From NCBI RefSeq assembly GCF_000590925.1, contig NZ_CP004372.1:2957001-3021000 (forward strand): 64,000 nucleotides of DNA, given 5' to 3'. Below the pieces are notes generated by a model. The model was not told the DNA's origin. It made no database searches and saw nothing but the letters and a program-made list of their open reading frames with translations. This document shows positions 1-8,995 of the stretch, in pieces. The stretch is from Roseibacterium elongatum DSM 19469. GTDB taxonomy: Bacteria; Pseudomonadota; Alphaproteobacteria; Rhodobacterales; Rhodobacteraceae. Within the stretch, counting starts at the first letter, position 1; each line of letters begins with the position of its first letter. Both the position numbers and the translations under genes were made by a program.

Positions 1-1129
1 CTCGGCGGCCTGTGCCTCGGCGGCGCGGGCGGCCTCCAGTTCCTCGGCCTTTTTCTCGACCTGTTCGACGATATGGTCGATCATCTGGTCGTTGGACATC
101 TTGTGGCTCTGCTTGCCGGCCAGATAGACCATGCCCGACCCGGCCCCGCCGCCGGTAAAGCCCACATCGGTCATCAGCGCCTCGCCGGGCCCGTTCACCA
201 CACAGCCGATGATCGACAGGCTCATGGGCGTCTTGATGTGGTCAAGCCGCTTTTCCAGTGTCTCGACCGTCTTGATGACGTCGAACCCCTGACGCGCGCA
301 GGACGGGCACGAGATGATGTTTACGCCGCGGTGACGCAGACCAAGCGATTTCAGGATCTCGAAGCCGATCTTGACCTCTTCCTCGGGGTCGGCCGACAGG
401 CTGACGCGCATCGTGTCGCCGATGCCCATCCACAAGAGGTTGCCCAGCCCGATGGCCGATTTCACCGTGCCGCCGACAAAGCCGCCCGCCTCGGTGATGC
501 CCATGTGAAAGGGCGCATCCGTCTGCTCGCTGAGCTGTTGATAGGCGGCGGCAGTCATGAAGATATCGGACGCTTTCATGGAAATCTTGAAGTCCAGGAA
601 ATCGTTGTCTTCAAGGATCTTGATATGATCCAGGCCCGACTCGACCATCGCGTCGGGGCATGGCTCGCCGTATTTTTCCAGCAGGTGCTTTTCCAGACTG
701 CCGGCATTCACGCCGATCCGGATGGAACAGCCATGATCGCGCGCGGCCTTGATGACCTCTTTCACGCGGGCCGCGTCCCCGATATTGCCGGGATTGATCC
801 GCAGGCATCCGGCCCCGGCCTCGGCGGCCTCGATCGCGCGCTTGTAGTGAAAGTGGATGTCGGCCACCAGCGGCACCGGGCTTTCGCGTACGATCTCTTT
901 CATCGCCTTGCCGCTGTCGGCATCGGGCACCGAAACGCGGACGATGTCGGCCCCGGCCTCGGCGCAGCGCTGGATCTGCGCGATGGTGGCCTTCACATCC
1001 GTGGTCAGCGTGTTGGTCATGGTCTGCACGCTGATCGGGGCACCCCCCCACGGGCACATTGCCCACATGGATCTTGCGGCTCTTGCGGCGTTCGATATCG
1101 CGCCACGGACGGATGGAGTTGTGCGACAT
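1..1129 (-). CDS. ispG: 4-hydroxy-3-methylbut-2-enyl diphosphate synthase, partial at left edge, one frameshift
   Basis: This enzyme makes HMBPP in the methylerythritol phosphate isoprenoid pathway. The protein opens [19 protein letters not shown] followed by the family motif GNVPVGG. Further on it contains [12 protein letters not shown] and [11 protein letters not shown], which hold the three cysteines that bind the 4Fe-4S cluster. The reading frame breaks once, in a run of seven C (1043-1049 on the plus strand). Removing one base restores [14 protein letters not shown] and the rest of the protein. About 376 codons are visible and the family is about 370-380 long, so only the extreme C-terminus lies outside the window. 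It follows the rodZ-like gene on the same strand. The frameshift is probably a sequence error because the gene is normally essential. Confidence 0.93.
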
Positions 1130-1275
1130 GGCTGGGCCTTTGCAATGACTGCGTTGCGTCGGAGAATAATCCTGTCAGGCCGGGGCGACAACGCCCCGAA
1201 CACGGCAAAAGCCCGCCTGCGTCGGTATGATCCGGTCCGTGACGGCCCGCGCCACCGACCGAACCCCTGCGCGCC

Positions 1276-2538
1276 TCACTGCCCGCCCAGCACCAGTTCG
1301 GCAACCTCGGGCAGATCGGGGTCGGCGCTTGCATCGGCCATGGCGAAATTGGCGCTGATCGCATCGGCCGTCAGTTCGACATCCCGCACGATCGACGCCC
1401 CGATCCCGGCCGGCCCCAGCGTGACCCCGTTCACCGCGAAATAGAGCGAGCCCGAGTTGCCCGAGCGCAGCAAGGGCGCCCCCTCGGAGTCGGGGACGAT
1501 ATAGCTGTCGCCCGCGTTCAGCGTGCCCTCGAACAGCGTGGTGCCCGAGGGCGAGGTCACCCGCACCCATGTCGGTCGCACGGCAAAAAGCAGAACCTCG
1601 TCGCTGCCGGCTTCGGTCACGCGAACGGGGGCGGCGTCGGCCTCGGGGGTGACCTCGGCGACGGTGACATCGCCCTCGTCGAGGGTGGGGTTGGCGCGCA
1701 GGCCGGTCAGGGTTCCGACCTCGTCGGGATCCAGGGTGGCCAGGGCCTCGTTGCGGGGCGTCACCACCGGCGCCTCGAGCGGCGTCGGGCGATAGAGCCG
1801 ACCCATTGTTTCGGCACCCGGCACGGCGATATCGAACCCCTGTTCGACATCGAACGCCCCTTCGGTCGCGCCGGCCAGTGGATCGAGTTGCGCCAGGGGC
1901 GCGGGGGCGTCGTCCACCGGGGCGATCTGCAATCTCTGGATGTCGTGCAGGATCGCCCAGGCCCCGTAACCGATCCCCAGCGCCAGAACCACCAGCACAG
2001 CCATCGAGCCGAGCGCGCCCGGTTCGATCCGCGAAAAGACCGGGTCGCGCTCCTGCGCGAACCCGATCGGGGCGCGGGCCATCACGTCATTGGGATCGAC
2101 CCGCCGCGGCACGTCGAGGGCACTGCGCCGCGATTCGGACGCCTGCCGTGACGACAGCCCATGCACCCCGCGAAAGCCCGTTTCCTCGCAGAAGCGCTGG
2201 AACGTCCATTCCGGGTCCATCTGAAGATAGCGCGCATAGGACCGCACGTAGCCCGCGATGAACCCCGGCGACTGAAACGCCGCCACGTCGCCGTTTTCGA
2301 TCGCCGCGATGTAGGTGGCGCGAATGCGAAGCTCGCGCTCGACATCGAGCAGGGATTTGCCAAGGGTCGCGCGCTCGCCCCGCATCAGATCGCCAAGCGC
2401 GACATCGCTCAGATCGTAGTTTTCGAAATCGGGGGCGCTGATCACGGACTCGTCCATCCCGTCGGGGCCATCAATCCCGCCGGCGTCGTCGTCCCAATAC
2501 TGACCATCGTTCTGGCCCATGCGGCCTGCCCCACTCAC
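1276..2538 (-). CDS. RodZ-like helix-turn-helix membrane protein (HTH_25 / DUF4115)
   Basis: The 420-residue protein has the RodZ layout. A cytoplasmic helix-turn-helix of the HTH_25 type lies at about residues 48-110 (GERATLGKSLLDVERELRIR … IENGD … GYVRSYARYL). One membrane segment lies at about 178-197, and a periplasmic DUF4115-type domain at about 305-385 (VRPTWVRVTSPSGTTLFEG). RodZ links MreB to the cell-wall elongation machinery; that role is inferred from architecture here. A second methionine seven residues in is an alternative start. It lies between hemA and ispG, all on the minus strand, and a rodZ-like gene next to ispG is a common arrangement in Proteobacteria. Confidence 0.85.
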   Translation of the reverse strand: MSGAGRMGQNDGQYWDDDAGGIDGPDGMDESVISAPDFENYDLSDVALGDLMRGERATLGKSLLDVERELRIRATYIAAIENGDVAAFQSPGFIAGYVRSYARYLQMDPEWTFQRFCEETGFRGVHGLSSRQASESRRSALDVPRRVDPNDVMARAPIGFAQERDPVFSRIEPGALGSMAVLVVLALGIGYGAWAILHDIQRLQIAPVDDAPAPLAQLDPLAGATEGAFDVEQGFDIAVPGAETMGRLYRPTPLEAPVVTPRNEALATLDPDEVGTLTGLRANPTLDEGDVTVAEVTPEADAAPVRVTEAGSDEVLLFAVRPTWVRVTSPSGTTLFEGTLNAGDSYIVPDSEGAPLLRSGNSGSLYFAVNGVTLGPAGIGASIVRDVELTADAISANFAMADASADPDLPEVAELVLGGQ

Positions 2539-2676
2539 GCCTTGGTCGCACCAGATATCGCGGTGCGCCGTGCAGCTTTGCGCAGATGTTACCCCAGCGC
2601 GCGGCGATTCCCTAGCCCCGCCGCGCTTGATCCGGGTTTAGCATGGAGTTGGCGGGCGTTGCACCCGCAGAAAGGG

Positions 2677-3900
2677 TCAACCCGCCAGTTCGGCGCGATT
2701 CAGCGCACAGTGGCTCCAGAGCGAATCCATCGCATGCACCAGCCCATCCAGCATCTTCGGGTCATGGACCGGAGAGGGCGTGAAGCGCAGACGCTCGGTG
2801 CCGCGCGGCACGGTCGGGAAATTGATGGGTTGCACATACACACCGAAATCGCTCAGCAGCATGTCCGAGATCTTCTTGGTGTGTACCGGGTCCCCCACGA
2901 TCACCGGCACGATATGGCTGCCGTGATCGATGATGGGCAGCCCCAGCCCCTTGAGCCGCAGCTTGAGCACCTTGGCCCGCTCCTGATGCAGGTCGCGCAG
3001 CGCCTGGTCGGTTTTCAGGTGCCGCACCGAGGCCGCCGCCCCGGCCGCCACGACCGGCGGAATCGACGTGGTGAAGATGAACCCGGGCGCGTAGGAGCGC
3101 ACGGCGTCGCACATGCGCGCCGAGGCCGCGATATAGCCGCCCATGACGCCGAACGCCTTGCCCAGGGTGCCGTTGATGATGTCGACGCGATGCGCGATGC
3201 CCAGCTTCTCGCTGACCCCGCCGCCGCGTGGGCCATACATGCCCACCGCATGCACCTCGTCGAGATAGGTCAACGCACCGAATTCCTCGGCCAAGTCTAC
3301 CAGCGCCTCGATCGGGCCGAAATCGCCGTCCATCGAATAGACCGACTCGAAGGCGATCAGCTTGGGCGCGTCGGGGTCGTCGGCCTCGAGCAGCTCGCGC
3401 AGATGCGCCACGTCGTTGTGGCGGAACACGCGCTTGGCTCCGCCATTGCGGCGGATCCCCTCGATCATCGAGGCGTGGTTCAACTCGTCGGAATAGATGA
3501 TCAGCCCGGGAAACAGGCGCGGCAGTGTCGACAGCGTCGCGTCATTGGCGATATAGGCCGAGGTAAAGACCAATGCGGCCTCCTTGCCATGCAGATCGGC
3601 CAGTTCTTCCTCAAGCGCCTTGTGATAGACCGTGGTGCCCGAGATGTTGCGCGTGCCGCCAGACCCCGCGCCCGTCGCCTCCAACGCATCATGCATCGCC
3701 TGCAGCACGACCGGGTGCTGCCCCATGCCGAGATAGTCGTTGCCGCACCAGACGGTGATCTCCTGCTCGGTGCCGTCCGGTTTCGTCCAGACGGCATGGG
3801 GGAACTGGCCTTTCCGGCGCTCGATATCGATGAAGGTGCGATAGCGCCCTTCCTCGTGCAGGCGGTCGATGGCTTCGGCAAGCGCGCGGTCGTAATTCAC
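2677..3900 (-). CDS. hemA: 5-aminolevulinate synthase
   Basis: The enzyme condenses glycine with succinyl-CoA to 5-aminolevulinate, the first step of tetrapyrrole synthesis in Alphaproteobacteria. The protein is 407 residues, the length of Rhodobacter HemA. It shows [17 protein letters not shown] near the N-terminus, [13 protein letters not shown] at 51-63, [12 protein letters not shown] at 212-223, and NGTLGKAFG with the PLP-binding lysine at 248. I chose the GTG start at 3900 because GGGAG sits a few bases upstream and homology begins there; the frame is open further upstream without family similarity. An FNR-type box lies about 155 bp upstream, which fits known oxygen control of hemA in Rhodobacter. 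Confidence 0.96.
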   Translation of the reverse strand: MNYDRALAEAIDRLHEEGRYRTFIDIERRKGQFPHAVWTKPDGTEQEITVWCGNDYLGMGQHPVVLQAMHDALEATGAGSGGTRNISGTTVYHKALEEELADLHGKEAALVFTSAYIANDATLSTLPRLFPGLIIYSDELNHASMIEGIRRNGGAKRVFRHNDVAHLRELLEADDPDAPKLIAFESVYSMDGDFGPIEALVDLAEEFGALTYLDEVHAVGMYGPRGGGVSEKLGIAHRVDIINGTLGKAFGVMGGYIAASARMCDAVRSYAPGFIFTTSIPPVVAAGAAASVRHLKTDQALRDLHQERAKVLKLRLKGLGLPIIDHGSHIVPVIVGDPVHTKKISDMLLSDFGVYVQPINFPTVPRGTERLRFTPSPVHDPKMLDGLVHAMDSLWSHCALNRAELAG

Positions 3901-4243
3901 TGGCGGTCTCCCTTCCGGCTGGGCCGCACAGGTCGTGCGCGCGGACCCTTTCAAGACGCTGGCTTCGTCTGGTCGGACATCTCTGCCCTCATCGCGATCT
4001 CACTTAGGACGCCAGACCCAGCCAGGCCAAGTTACAAATCGACGCGCTTGGAACCTTGACCTGTGTCAACCTTTGCGTGTGGTCGTCCCGATCGCGCCGC
4101 GACGTAGCGTCATCCCTCGCCCGGCGTGCGATGGGCGCATGCGCTATCGGCTGGACAGTGGCGCGCGGCGGCGTAGTGTCGGGCGCGCGTCGCCGGGTGC
4201 GCACCGTGCCCTTGCCCGGCTCAACCTGCAAGAAGAGGTCCCC
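3901..4243. other. divergent intergenic region between hemA and the dipeptidase gene
   Basis: This 343-bp stretch separates two divergently transcribed genes and holds their promoters. The only strong motif I see is the FNR-type box at 4056-4069. Ribosome binding sites lie at both ends: GGGAG before hemA, and AGAAGAGG just before the ATG at 4244. No convincing small gene is visible. Confidence 0.6.
4056..4069. promoter_or_regulatory. FNR/FnrL-type box upstream of hemA
   Basis: The site reads TTGAC-CTGT-GTCAA, a perfect 5-bp inverted repeat with a 4-bp spacer. It matches the FNR family consensus TTGAT-N4-ATCAA in its Rhodobacter form TTGAY-N4-RTCAA. Its centre is about 162 bp upstream of the hemA GTG and about 182 bp upstream of the dipeptidase ATG. 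FnrL control of hemA is established in Rhodobacter; use of this copy is inferred. Confidence 0.65.
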
Positions 4244-5620
4244 ATGTCGCTCGACGCTGTCCTTTCCCGCATCGATACCGATCTCGACGCCGCCACCGGG
4301 CGGTTGTTCGACCTGTTGCGTATTCCCTCGGTCTCGACGGACCCGGCCTATTCAGATGACGTGGCCCGCGCCGCCAACTGGCTGGCCCAGGCGCTGGCCG
4401 AGCTGGGATTCGACGCCTCGGTCCGCGCGACCGACGGGCATCCGATGGTCGTGGCCCATGGCGGGCCGGCCGACGGGCGTCACATCCTCTTTTACGGCCA
4501 TTACGACGTGCAGCCGGTCGACCCCCTTGCCCTGTGGACCCGCGACCCGTTCGATCCCGCCATCGAGCAGACCGACAGCGGCAAGGTGATCCGCGCCCGC
4601 GGCGCGGCCGACGACAAAGGCCAGTTGATGACCTTCATCGAGGCCTGCCGCGCCTGGAAGGCCGAGACCGGCACCCTGCCCGCCCGCGTCACCATCTTCC
4701 TCGAAGGCGAAGAGGAATCGGGCTCGCCCTCACTGGTGCCCTTCCTCAAGGCCAATGCCGAGGAACTGACCGCCGAAATCGCCCTGATCTGCGACACCGG
4801 CCTCTATGCCGAGGGGGTGCCGGGCATCGTCACGCAACTGCGCGGCCTGCTGGGCGAGGAAATTACCGTCACCGGCCCCGAAAAGGACCTGCATTCGGGC
4901 CTGTTCGGCGGCATCGCGATGAACCCGATCCGCGTGCTCAGCCGCGTTCTGGCCAATCTGCACGACGCGCATGGACATGTGCGGGTGCCGGGTTTCTACG
5001 ACGGCGTGGCCGAGCCGTCTCCGACGCTGAAAAAGCAGTGGCGCGACCTCGGCTTCGACGCCGAGCGCTTCCTCGGCGCGGTCGGCCTGACACATCCGGC
5101 CGGCGAGGACGATCGCACCCCGCTGGAAATGATCTGGTCGCGCCCGACGGCCGAGGTGAACGGCATCTGGGGCGGATATACCGGGGCCGGCTTCAAGACG
5201 GTGCTGCCCTCGCAGGCGCATGCCAAGGTCAGCTTCCGCCTCGTGGCCGGGCAGGACCCGCATGTTCTGCGCGAAAGCTTCCGCGACTGGGTGATCCAGC
5301 AGATGCCGCTGGACTGTCATGTGGAGTTCGCATCGCATGGCGCCTCGCCCGCGTCGCGCATGGATATCTCGCATCCCGCCTTCGAGATGGCGCGCCAGGC
5401 CCTCAGCGCCGAATGGCCGGGCGAAGCGGCCTTTATCGGCGGCGGCGGGTCGATCCCGGTGGCCGGGTATTTCAAGACCGTGCTGGGCATGGATTCGCTG
5501 CTTGCCGGATTCGGCCGTGACAATGATCAGATCCACTCGCCGAACGAGAAATACGATCTCAACAGCTTTCACCGCGGCATGCGCAGCTGGGCGCGCATCC
5601 TGGACGGGTTTGCCGCCTGA
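4244..5620 (+). CDS. M20 family dipeptidase
   Basis: This is a zinc-dependent M20/M25/M40 peptidase of 458 residues, the dipeptidase subgroup likely acting on cytoplasmic dipeptides. Metal and catalytic motifs are visible. YGHYDVQPVDP at about 84-94 contains the first His ligand and the catalytic Asp, RGAADDKGQ at 119-127 contains the bridging Asp, and EGEEESGS at 154-161 contains the general base and a ligand. A dimerisation domain with HSGLFGG follows, and the last motif is HSPNEKYDL near the C-terminus. The ATG at 4244 is preceded by AGAAGAGG and begins at the normal family start. It is divergent from hemA. The exact substrate cannot be read from sequence. Confidence 0.9.
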   Translation: MSLDAVLSRIDTDLDAATGRLFDLLRIPSVSTDPAYSDDVARAANWLAQALAELGFDASVRATDGHPMVVAHGGPADGRHILFYGHYDVQPVDPLALWTRDPFDPAIEQTDSGKVIRARGAADDKGQLMTFIEACRAWKAETGTLPARVTIFLEGEEESGSPSLVPFLKANAEELTAEIALICDTGLYAEGVPGIVTQLRGLLGEEITVTGPEKDLHSGLFGGIAMNPIRVLSRVLANLHDAHGHVRVPGFYDGVAEPSPTLKKQWRDLGFDAERFLGAVGLTHPAGEDDRTPLEMIWSRPTAEVNGIWGGYTGAGFKTVLPSQAHAKVSFRLVAGQDPHVLRESFRDWVIQQMPLDCHVEFASHGASPASRMDISHPAFEMARQALSAEWPGEAAFIGGGGSIPVAGYFKTVLGMDSLLAGFGRDNDQIHSPNEKYDLNSFHRGMRSWARILDGFAA

Positions 5621-5656
5621 TCCCATCTTTATCCCGAAAACATGCTCGGGGAGAGC

Positions 5657-5683
5657 GCGAGAGGGGCAGACAGCCCCTCTCGC
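5657..5683. terminator. hairpin between convergent genes
   Basis: GCGAGAGGGGC and GCCCCTCTCGC form an 11-bp perfect stem around the 5-base loop AGACA. It lies 37 bp after the dipeptidase stop and before the convergent MATE gene. There is no T-tract on either side, so it may stop or protect transcripts only weakly by itself. Confidence 0.45.
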
Positions 5684-5687
5684 CCCG

Positions 5688-5756
5688 GTCGCCCGGCGCG
5701 CAGCGCAGGGCGAAAAACCTCGAACGCGGGTCGCGCGGCGCGTAGCGCCGGGCGAC
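5688..5756. repeat. 12-bp inverted repeat in the same convergent gap
   Basis: GTCGCCCGGCGC at 5688-5699 is the exact reverse complement of GCGCCGGGCGAC at 5745-5756, with 45 bases between the arms. The interior also contains near-repeats of GCGCGGCGCG. Together with the hairpin at 5657-5683 it fills the gap between the dipeptidase and MATE genes with potential structure. No coding role is visible. Confidence 0.5.
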
Positions 5757-5761
5757 ATCCC

Positions 5762-7141
5762 TCAGACCCGCGGCGCAGGCGTGATCGGCGCGCCCGCGCT
5801 GCCGCGTCCGGCCCCCCGCCAGAAGCGCGCCATCATCAACGCGCCCGCCACGATCAGACCCACCGTCAGGCCCAGCCAGATCCCGACACCGCCCAGGCCG
5901 GCCGGAAACCCCAGCGCCCAGGCACAGGGGATACCGATCCCCCAGTAGCTGATGACGGCGTAGATCATCGGCACGCGGGTATCCTGAACCCCGCGCAACA
6001 GCCCCAGTGCCATGACCTGCGCCGCATCGGCCAACTGAAAGAAGGCCGCGACCACCAGCAGCTGCGCACCCAGCGCCACGATCGCCGGCCGAAGGGGGTC
6101 GCCGGGATCGACGAACAGGCCCACCAGCGCCTCGGGCAAGGTGACGAAGCCCAGGACGGTGGCCGCGACCGTCACCGCCGACAGCAACAGCGCTGCCCAG
6201 GCCGCAAGCCGCAGCCCCTCGGTGTCGCCGCGCCCGTGGGCGCGGCCCGCCCGCACCGTCGCGGCCGAACTCAGCCCGATATGCACCATGAACACGACCG
6301 AGGTGATCTGAAGCGCAATGCCATGGGCGGCCAGATGCTCGGTATCGATCCAGCCCATCATCACCATCGTGGCGATGAACAGGCCCGACTCGCTGAGCAG
6401 CGTCAGGGCAATGGGCCATCCCAGCTTGAAAACGGACAGGAACGCCTCCCAGTCGGGGCGCCAGAAGCGCGCGAAAAGCGTGTACTCGGCCAGGCCCCGC
6501 GCCCGCGCTGCATAGACCGCCAGCACCAGCAAAATCAGCAGATGCGTCCCCAGCGAGGCGATGGCCGCCCCCCGCACGCCCAGTTCGGGCGCCCCGAGAT
6601 TGCCGAAGATCAGCACCCAGTTCATGGCGATGTTCAGCACGACACCCGCAAGCCAGGCCCATAGCACGACGCGCGGACGCTCGAGCGCCGACAGGTGGCT
6701 GCGCAGCACCGTGATCAGGACGGCCGGGCCGATCGCCAAACCGGCGATCCGCAGGTAATCCTGAGCCATCCGGGACAGGTCCGGCTCCTGCCCCAGGCCC
6801 AACAGAATGGGTCCCGAGAACCAGAAGACCGGCAGCGCGAGGATCGAAAACAGGATCGCGATCCACAATCCCATGCGCGTGACCCGCCGCACCTGTCGGG
6901 CATCCTCGTTCGAGGCGGCCGAGGCGACCATCGGCATCACCGCCAGGCCGAACCCCATGCCGAGGATCAGCAGCATGTGAAAGAACGACGACCCCAAGGC
7001 CACGGCGGCCAGTTCCTCGACCCCGTACCACCCCATCATCACGGTGTCGGTCAAGCCGATGGCAACCTGCGCCAATTGCCCGCCGATCAACGGCAGGCCC
7101 AGCACCAGGGTGCGTTTGAGGTGGTCGGCGAAGGTCATCAC
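5762..7141 (-). CDS. MATE family multidrug/sodium efflux transporter
   Basis: The 459-residue, very hydrophobic protein has about twelve membrane segments and the MATE N-terminal pattern GLPLIGGQLAQVAIGLTDTV followed by MMGWYGVEELAAVALG. The mirrored second half contains GWIDTEHLAAHGIALQI. The family exports organic cations and drugs in exchange for Na+ or H+ at the inner membrane. It resembles the NorM branch; the substrate is unknown. It lies 35 bp downstream of the NicO gene on the same strand and may be co-transcribed with the DUF1007–NicO pair. Confidence 0.9.
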   Translation of the reverse strand: MMTFADHLKRTLVLGLPLIGGQLAQVAIGLTDTVMMGWYGVEELAAVALGSSFFHMLLILGMGFGLAVMPMVASAASNEDARQVRRVTRMGLWIAILFSILALPVFWFSGPILLGLGQEPDLSRMAQDYLRIAGLAIGPAVLITVLRSHLSALERPRVVLWAWLAGVVLNIAMNWVLIFGNLGAPELGVRGAAIASLGTHLLILLVLAVYAARARGLAEYTLFARFWRPDWEAFLSVFKLGWPIALTLLSESGLFIATMVMMGWIDTEHLAAHGIALQITSVVFMVHIGLSSAATVRAGRAHGRGDTEGLRLAAWAALLLSAVTVAATVLGFVTLPEALVGLFVDPGDPLRPAIVALGAQLLVVAAFFQLADAAQVMALGLLRGVQDTRVPMIYAVISYWGIGIPCAWALGFPAGLGGVGIWLGLTVGLIVAGALMMARFWRGAGRGSAGAPITPAPRV

Positions 7142-7176
7142 CCGCCTTTAGGCGCGCGCCCGGCGCGGGGCAAGCC

Positions 7177-8085
7177 TCAGAGCGCGGCCAGCGCGATCGT
7201 TCCCGCAATCCAGGCGATCGACAGCCCCACCGCGATCTCGATGCCCGGTTGCACGGCGGCCAGGCGCGCCGCGCTGCCGCTCAGCCCGTCCACCACCCCG
7301 CGCCGCGCCCAGACGGCCGCCAGCGCCACCGCGACCGTCACCGAGGCCGTGCCGAGGGCCATCGCCAGCACCCCGGCGATTCCCAGCCCGAAAATCTCCA
7401 TCCGCGCGGTCAGGATCAGAAGAAACAGCGCACCTGTGCAGGGCCGCAGGGCCACCGCGCCGATCAACGCGGCCATCTCGCGCGGCGAACTGGCGCGGGC
7501 CACCTGCGCGGGGTCCGGCGCATGGGCATGACCGCATGTGGTACAGACCGGGCCGTCGCAGTGATGGGGATGATCCGGCGCCTTTTGCGCGGCGCGCCGG
7601 CGCAAGCTGCGCAGCCCCCGCCAGGCCAGCCACAGGCCGATCAGCGCGATGGCGCCATAGCTCAGTGGATCGAACAGGCGGTCGGCCATGTCGGTCATTT
7701 GCTGCCGCCCCCAGCCCAGCAGCCACAGGCCCGTGCCCACCAGAGCGACGGCGCTTGCCCCTTGCGCAAGACTGGCCATCAGCGCCACCCCCGCCAGTCG
7801 CCCCGCCCCGACGCGCCGCGCCGCGCCGTACCCGCCGATCAGCAGCTTTCCATGCCCCGGGCCCGCCGCATGGAAAAAGCCGTAGCCGAAGCAGACCGCG
7901 ATCAAGGCCGCAAAGGCCCCCGGCTCGCCCGCCCGCAGGGCGCGCAGGGCGCGCGCCATCGCCGTTTGCGCTGTCCTCTGCCCCTCGGTCGCCCAGGCGG
8001 CGATAACCCTGTCGCCGCCACTGAGATAGAGTGCCGCGATGACGATCAGACCCGCCAGAAGGGACAGGGCGATCACCCGTCGCAT
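7177..8085 (-). CDS. NicO/RcnA-type nickel/cobalt transporter
   Basis: This 302-residue membrane protein carries the NicO signature FHAAGPGHGK at 71-80, where histidines line the metal path. A cytosolic loop rich in His and Cys at about 171-188 (DHPHHCDGPVCTTCGHAH) is a plausible metal sensor or chelator, and RPCTGAL lies at 214-220. About six membrane segments are predicted by eye. RcnA-like proteins export Ni2+ and Co2+, but members paired with DUF1007 have also been proposed to act in uptake, so direction is uncertain. It overlaps the upstream DUF1007 gene by 13 bp, implying translational coupling. Confidence 0.85.
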   Translation of the reverse strand: MRRVIALSLLAGLIVIAALYLSGGDRVIAAWATEGQRTAQTAMARALRALRAGEPGAFAALIAVCFGYGFFHAAGPGHGKLLIGGYGAARRVGAGRLAGVALMASLAQGASAVALVGTGLWLLGWGRQQMTDMADRLFDPLSYGAIALIGLWLAWRGLRSLRRRAAQKAPDHPHHCDGPVCTTCGHAHAPDPAQVARASSPREMAALIGAVALRPCTGALFLLILTARMEIFGLGIAGVLAMALGTASVTVAVALAAVWARRGVVDGLSGSAARLAAVQPGIEIAVGLSIAWIAGTIALAAL

Positions 8086-8759
8086 GCCACCACCAACCTG
8101 TCGGCGAACAAGGCGCCGACCGCTGGAAAATTGTCCTCGGCCGCGACGACGCCGCCGATCTCGGCCAGGGCGGTCTCAAGCTCGGCATAGGCGGCGTCCA
8201 GATCGGCGCGCAGCAACTCGACACTGCACGGGGCCGGGCCACCCGTGGGGGCCCGCACCTCGGTGGGAAGGATCGCCTCGAAGGCGATATAGAACGCCGG
8301 ATCGTAGATGGCCGCCACAAGGGCCGCATCACCGCCGGGATCGCCCGTGACCTCGCGCCGGTGGACCGTTTCCAGCCGCCCCTCGGGCAGAAGGGTCAGC
8401 GCCTGAGGCCGGGGCGGACCGATCCGCAGCGCGACGTCGCCGCGCGACAGCTCAAGCCCCCCCTCGAAACCGCTGTTCCAGTTCAGGTCGAAGCCAAGCG
8501 TCTGAGCAATCTCGTCCTCGGTCAGGTCCCCGTCGAAATCGGGGTCGAGGTCGAGATCCTGCAACAGGATCAGGGTGTACAGTTCGTCGTAGCGCCAGGT
8601 CACCTCGACCTCGGCCACCCGTCCGGCAGCGTCGTGAAACAGGGTCAGCCCGGCATCGATGAAAACATGCGGATGCGCCGCCGCAGACCCGGCACCGCCG
8701 ATGCCGATCAGGGCGCAAAGCGCAAGCGCACGCGGATGATGAAAGACAGCAAAAGCCAT
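8073..8759 (-). CDS. DUF1007 family periplasmic protein
   Basis: The 228-residue protein starts with a Sec signal peptide (about residues 1-28, ending SAAAHPHVF). The AHPHVF motif directly after the predicted cleavage site is the DUF1007 hallmark and a likely metal-binding N-terminus. A calcium-loop-like stretch DLDPDFDGDLTEDE follows. The start is placed at the ATG at 8759, which puts the signal peptide at the N-terminus; the frame is open 17 codons further upstream. DUF1007 genes are regularly found beside NicO transporters and probably deliver or scavenge transition metal in the periplasm. That role is inferred from context. Confidence 0.82.
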   Translation of the reverse strand: MAFAVFHHPRALALCALIGIGGAGSAAAHPHVFIDAGLTLFHDAAGRVAEVEVTWRYDELYTLILLQDLDLDPDFDGDLTEDEIAQTLGFDLNWNSGFEGGLELSRGDVALRIGPPRPQALTLLPEGRLETVHRREVTGDPGGDAALVAAIYDPAFYIAFEAILPTEVRAPTGGPAPCSVELLRADLDAAYAELETALAEIGGVVAAEDNFPAVGALFADRLVVACDG

Positions 8760-8866
8760 GCGCGCATTAGACCCAGACCGGTCGACCGCGCAAGTCGGAC
8801 GCCATGGCACCCAGGCCGATTGCGCAAGCCAGCGCCGAGACTGCCGCCGCTACGGCGCACGAAACC

Positions 8867-8881
8867 TTAATTCTTTCTTAA
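8867..8881 (+). promoter_or_regulatory. CtrA-type box upstream of the Flp-like gene
   Basis: The site reads TTAA-TTCTTTC-TTAA, an exact match to the TTAA-N7-TTAA consensus of the alphaproteobacterial cell-cycle regulator CtrA. It lies 115 bp before the GTG of the Flp-like gene. In Caulobacter the Flp pilin gene pilA is a CtrA target, and in Rhodobacteraceae CtrA controls motility and related functions. Operation here is inferred. Confidence 0.55.
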
Positions 8882-8884
8882 TCG

Positions 8885-8920
8885 GGGGATTGTTGCGACA
8901 AAGCACGGGGATTGTTGCGA
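8885..8920 (+). repeat. two 14-bp direct repeats at 22-bp spacing
   Basis: GGGGATTGTTGCGA occurs at 8885-8898 and again at 8907-8920. The 22-bp period is about two turns of DNA, so the copies face the same side of the helix, as expected for cooperative binding by a regulator. They sit directly after the CtrA-type box and 75-110 bp before the Flp-like gene. Confidence 0.6.
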
Positions 8921-8995
8921 AAACCTACCCAGATCCGCCACATTTCCGCCCCTATTGCGTGACAACCTTCCACAGCTAGGGGAGTTACCAAAGCC

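Noticed and set aside
2161..4059. 632-codon open frame on the plus strand over hemA and the rodZ-like gene
   Set aside because: It lies opposite two well-supported genes, has no domain similarity by eye and no ribosome binding site. Long antisense frames are expected in GC-rich DNA.
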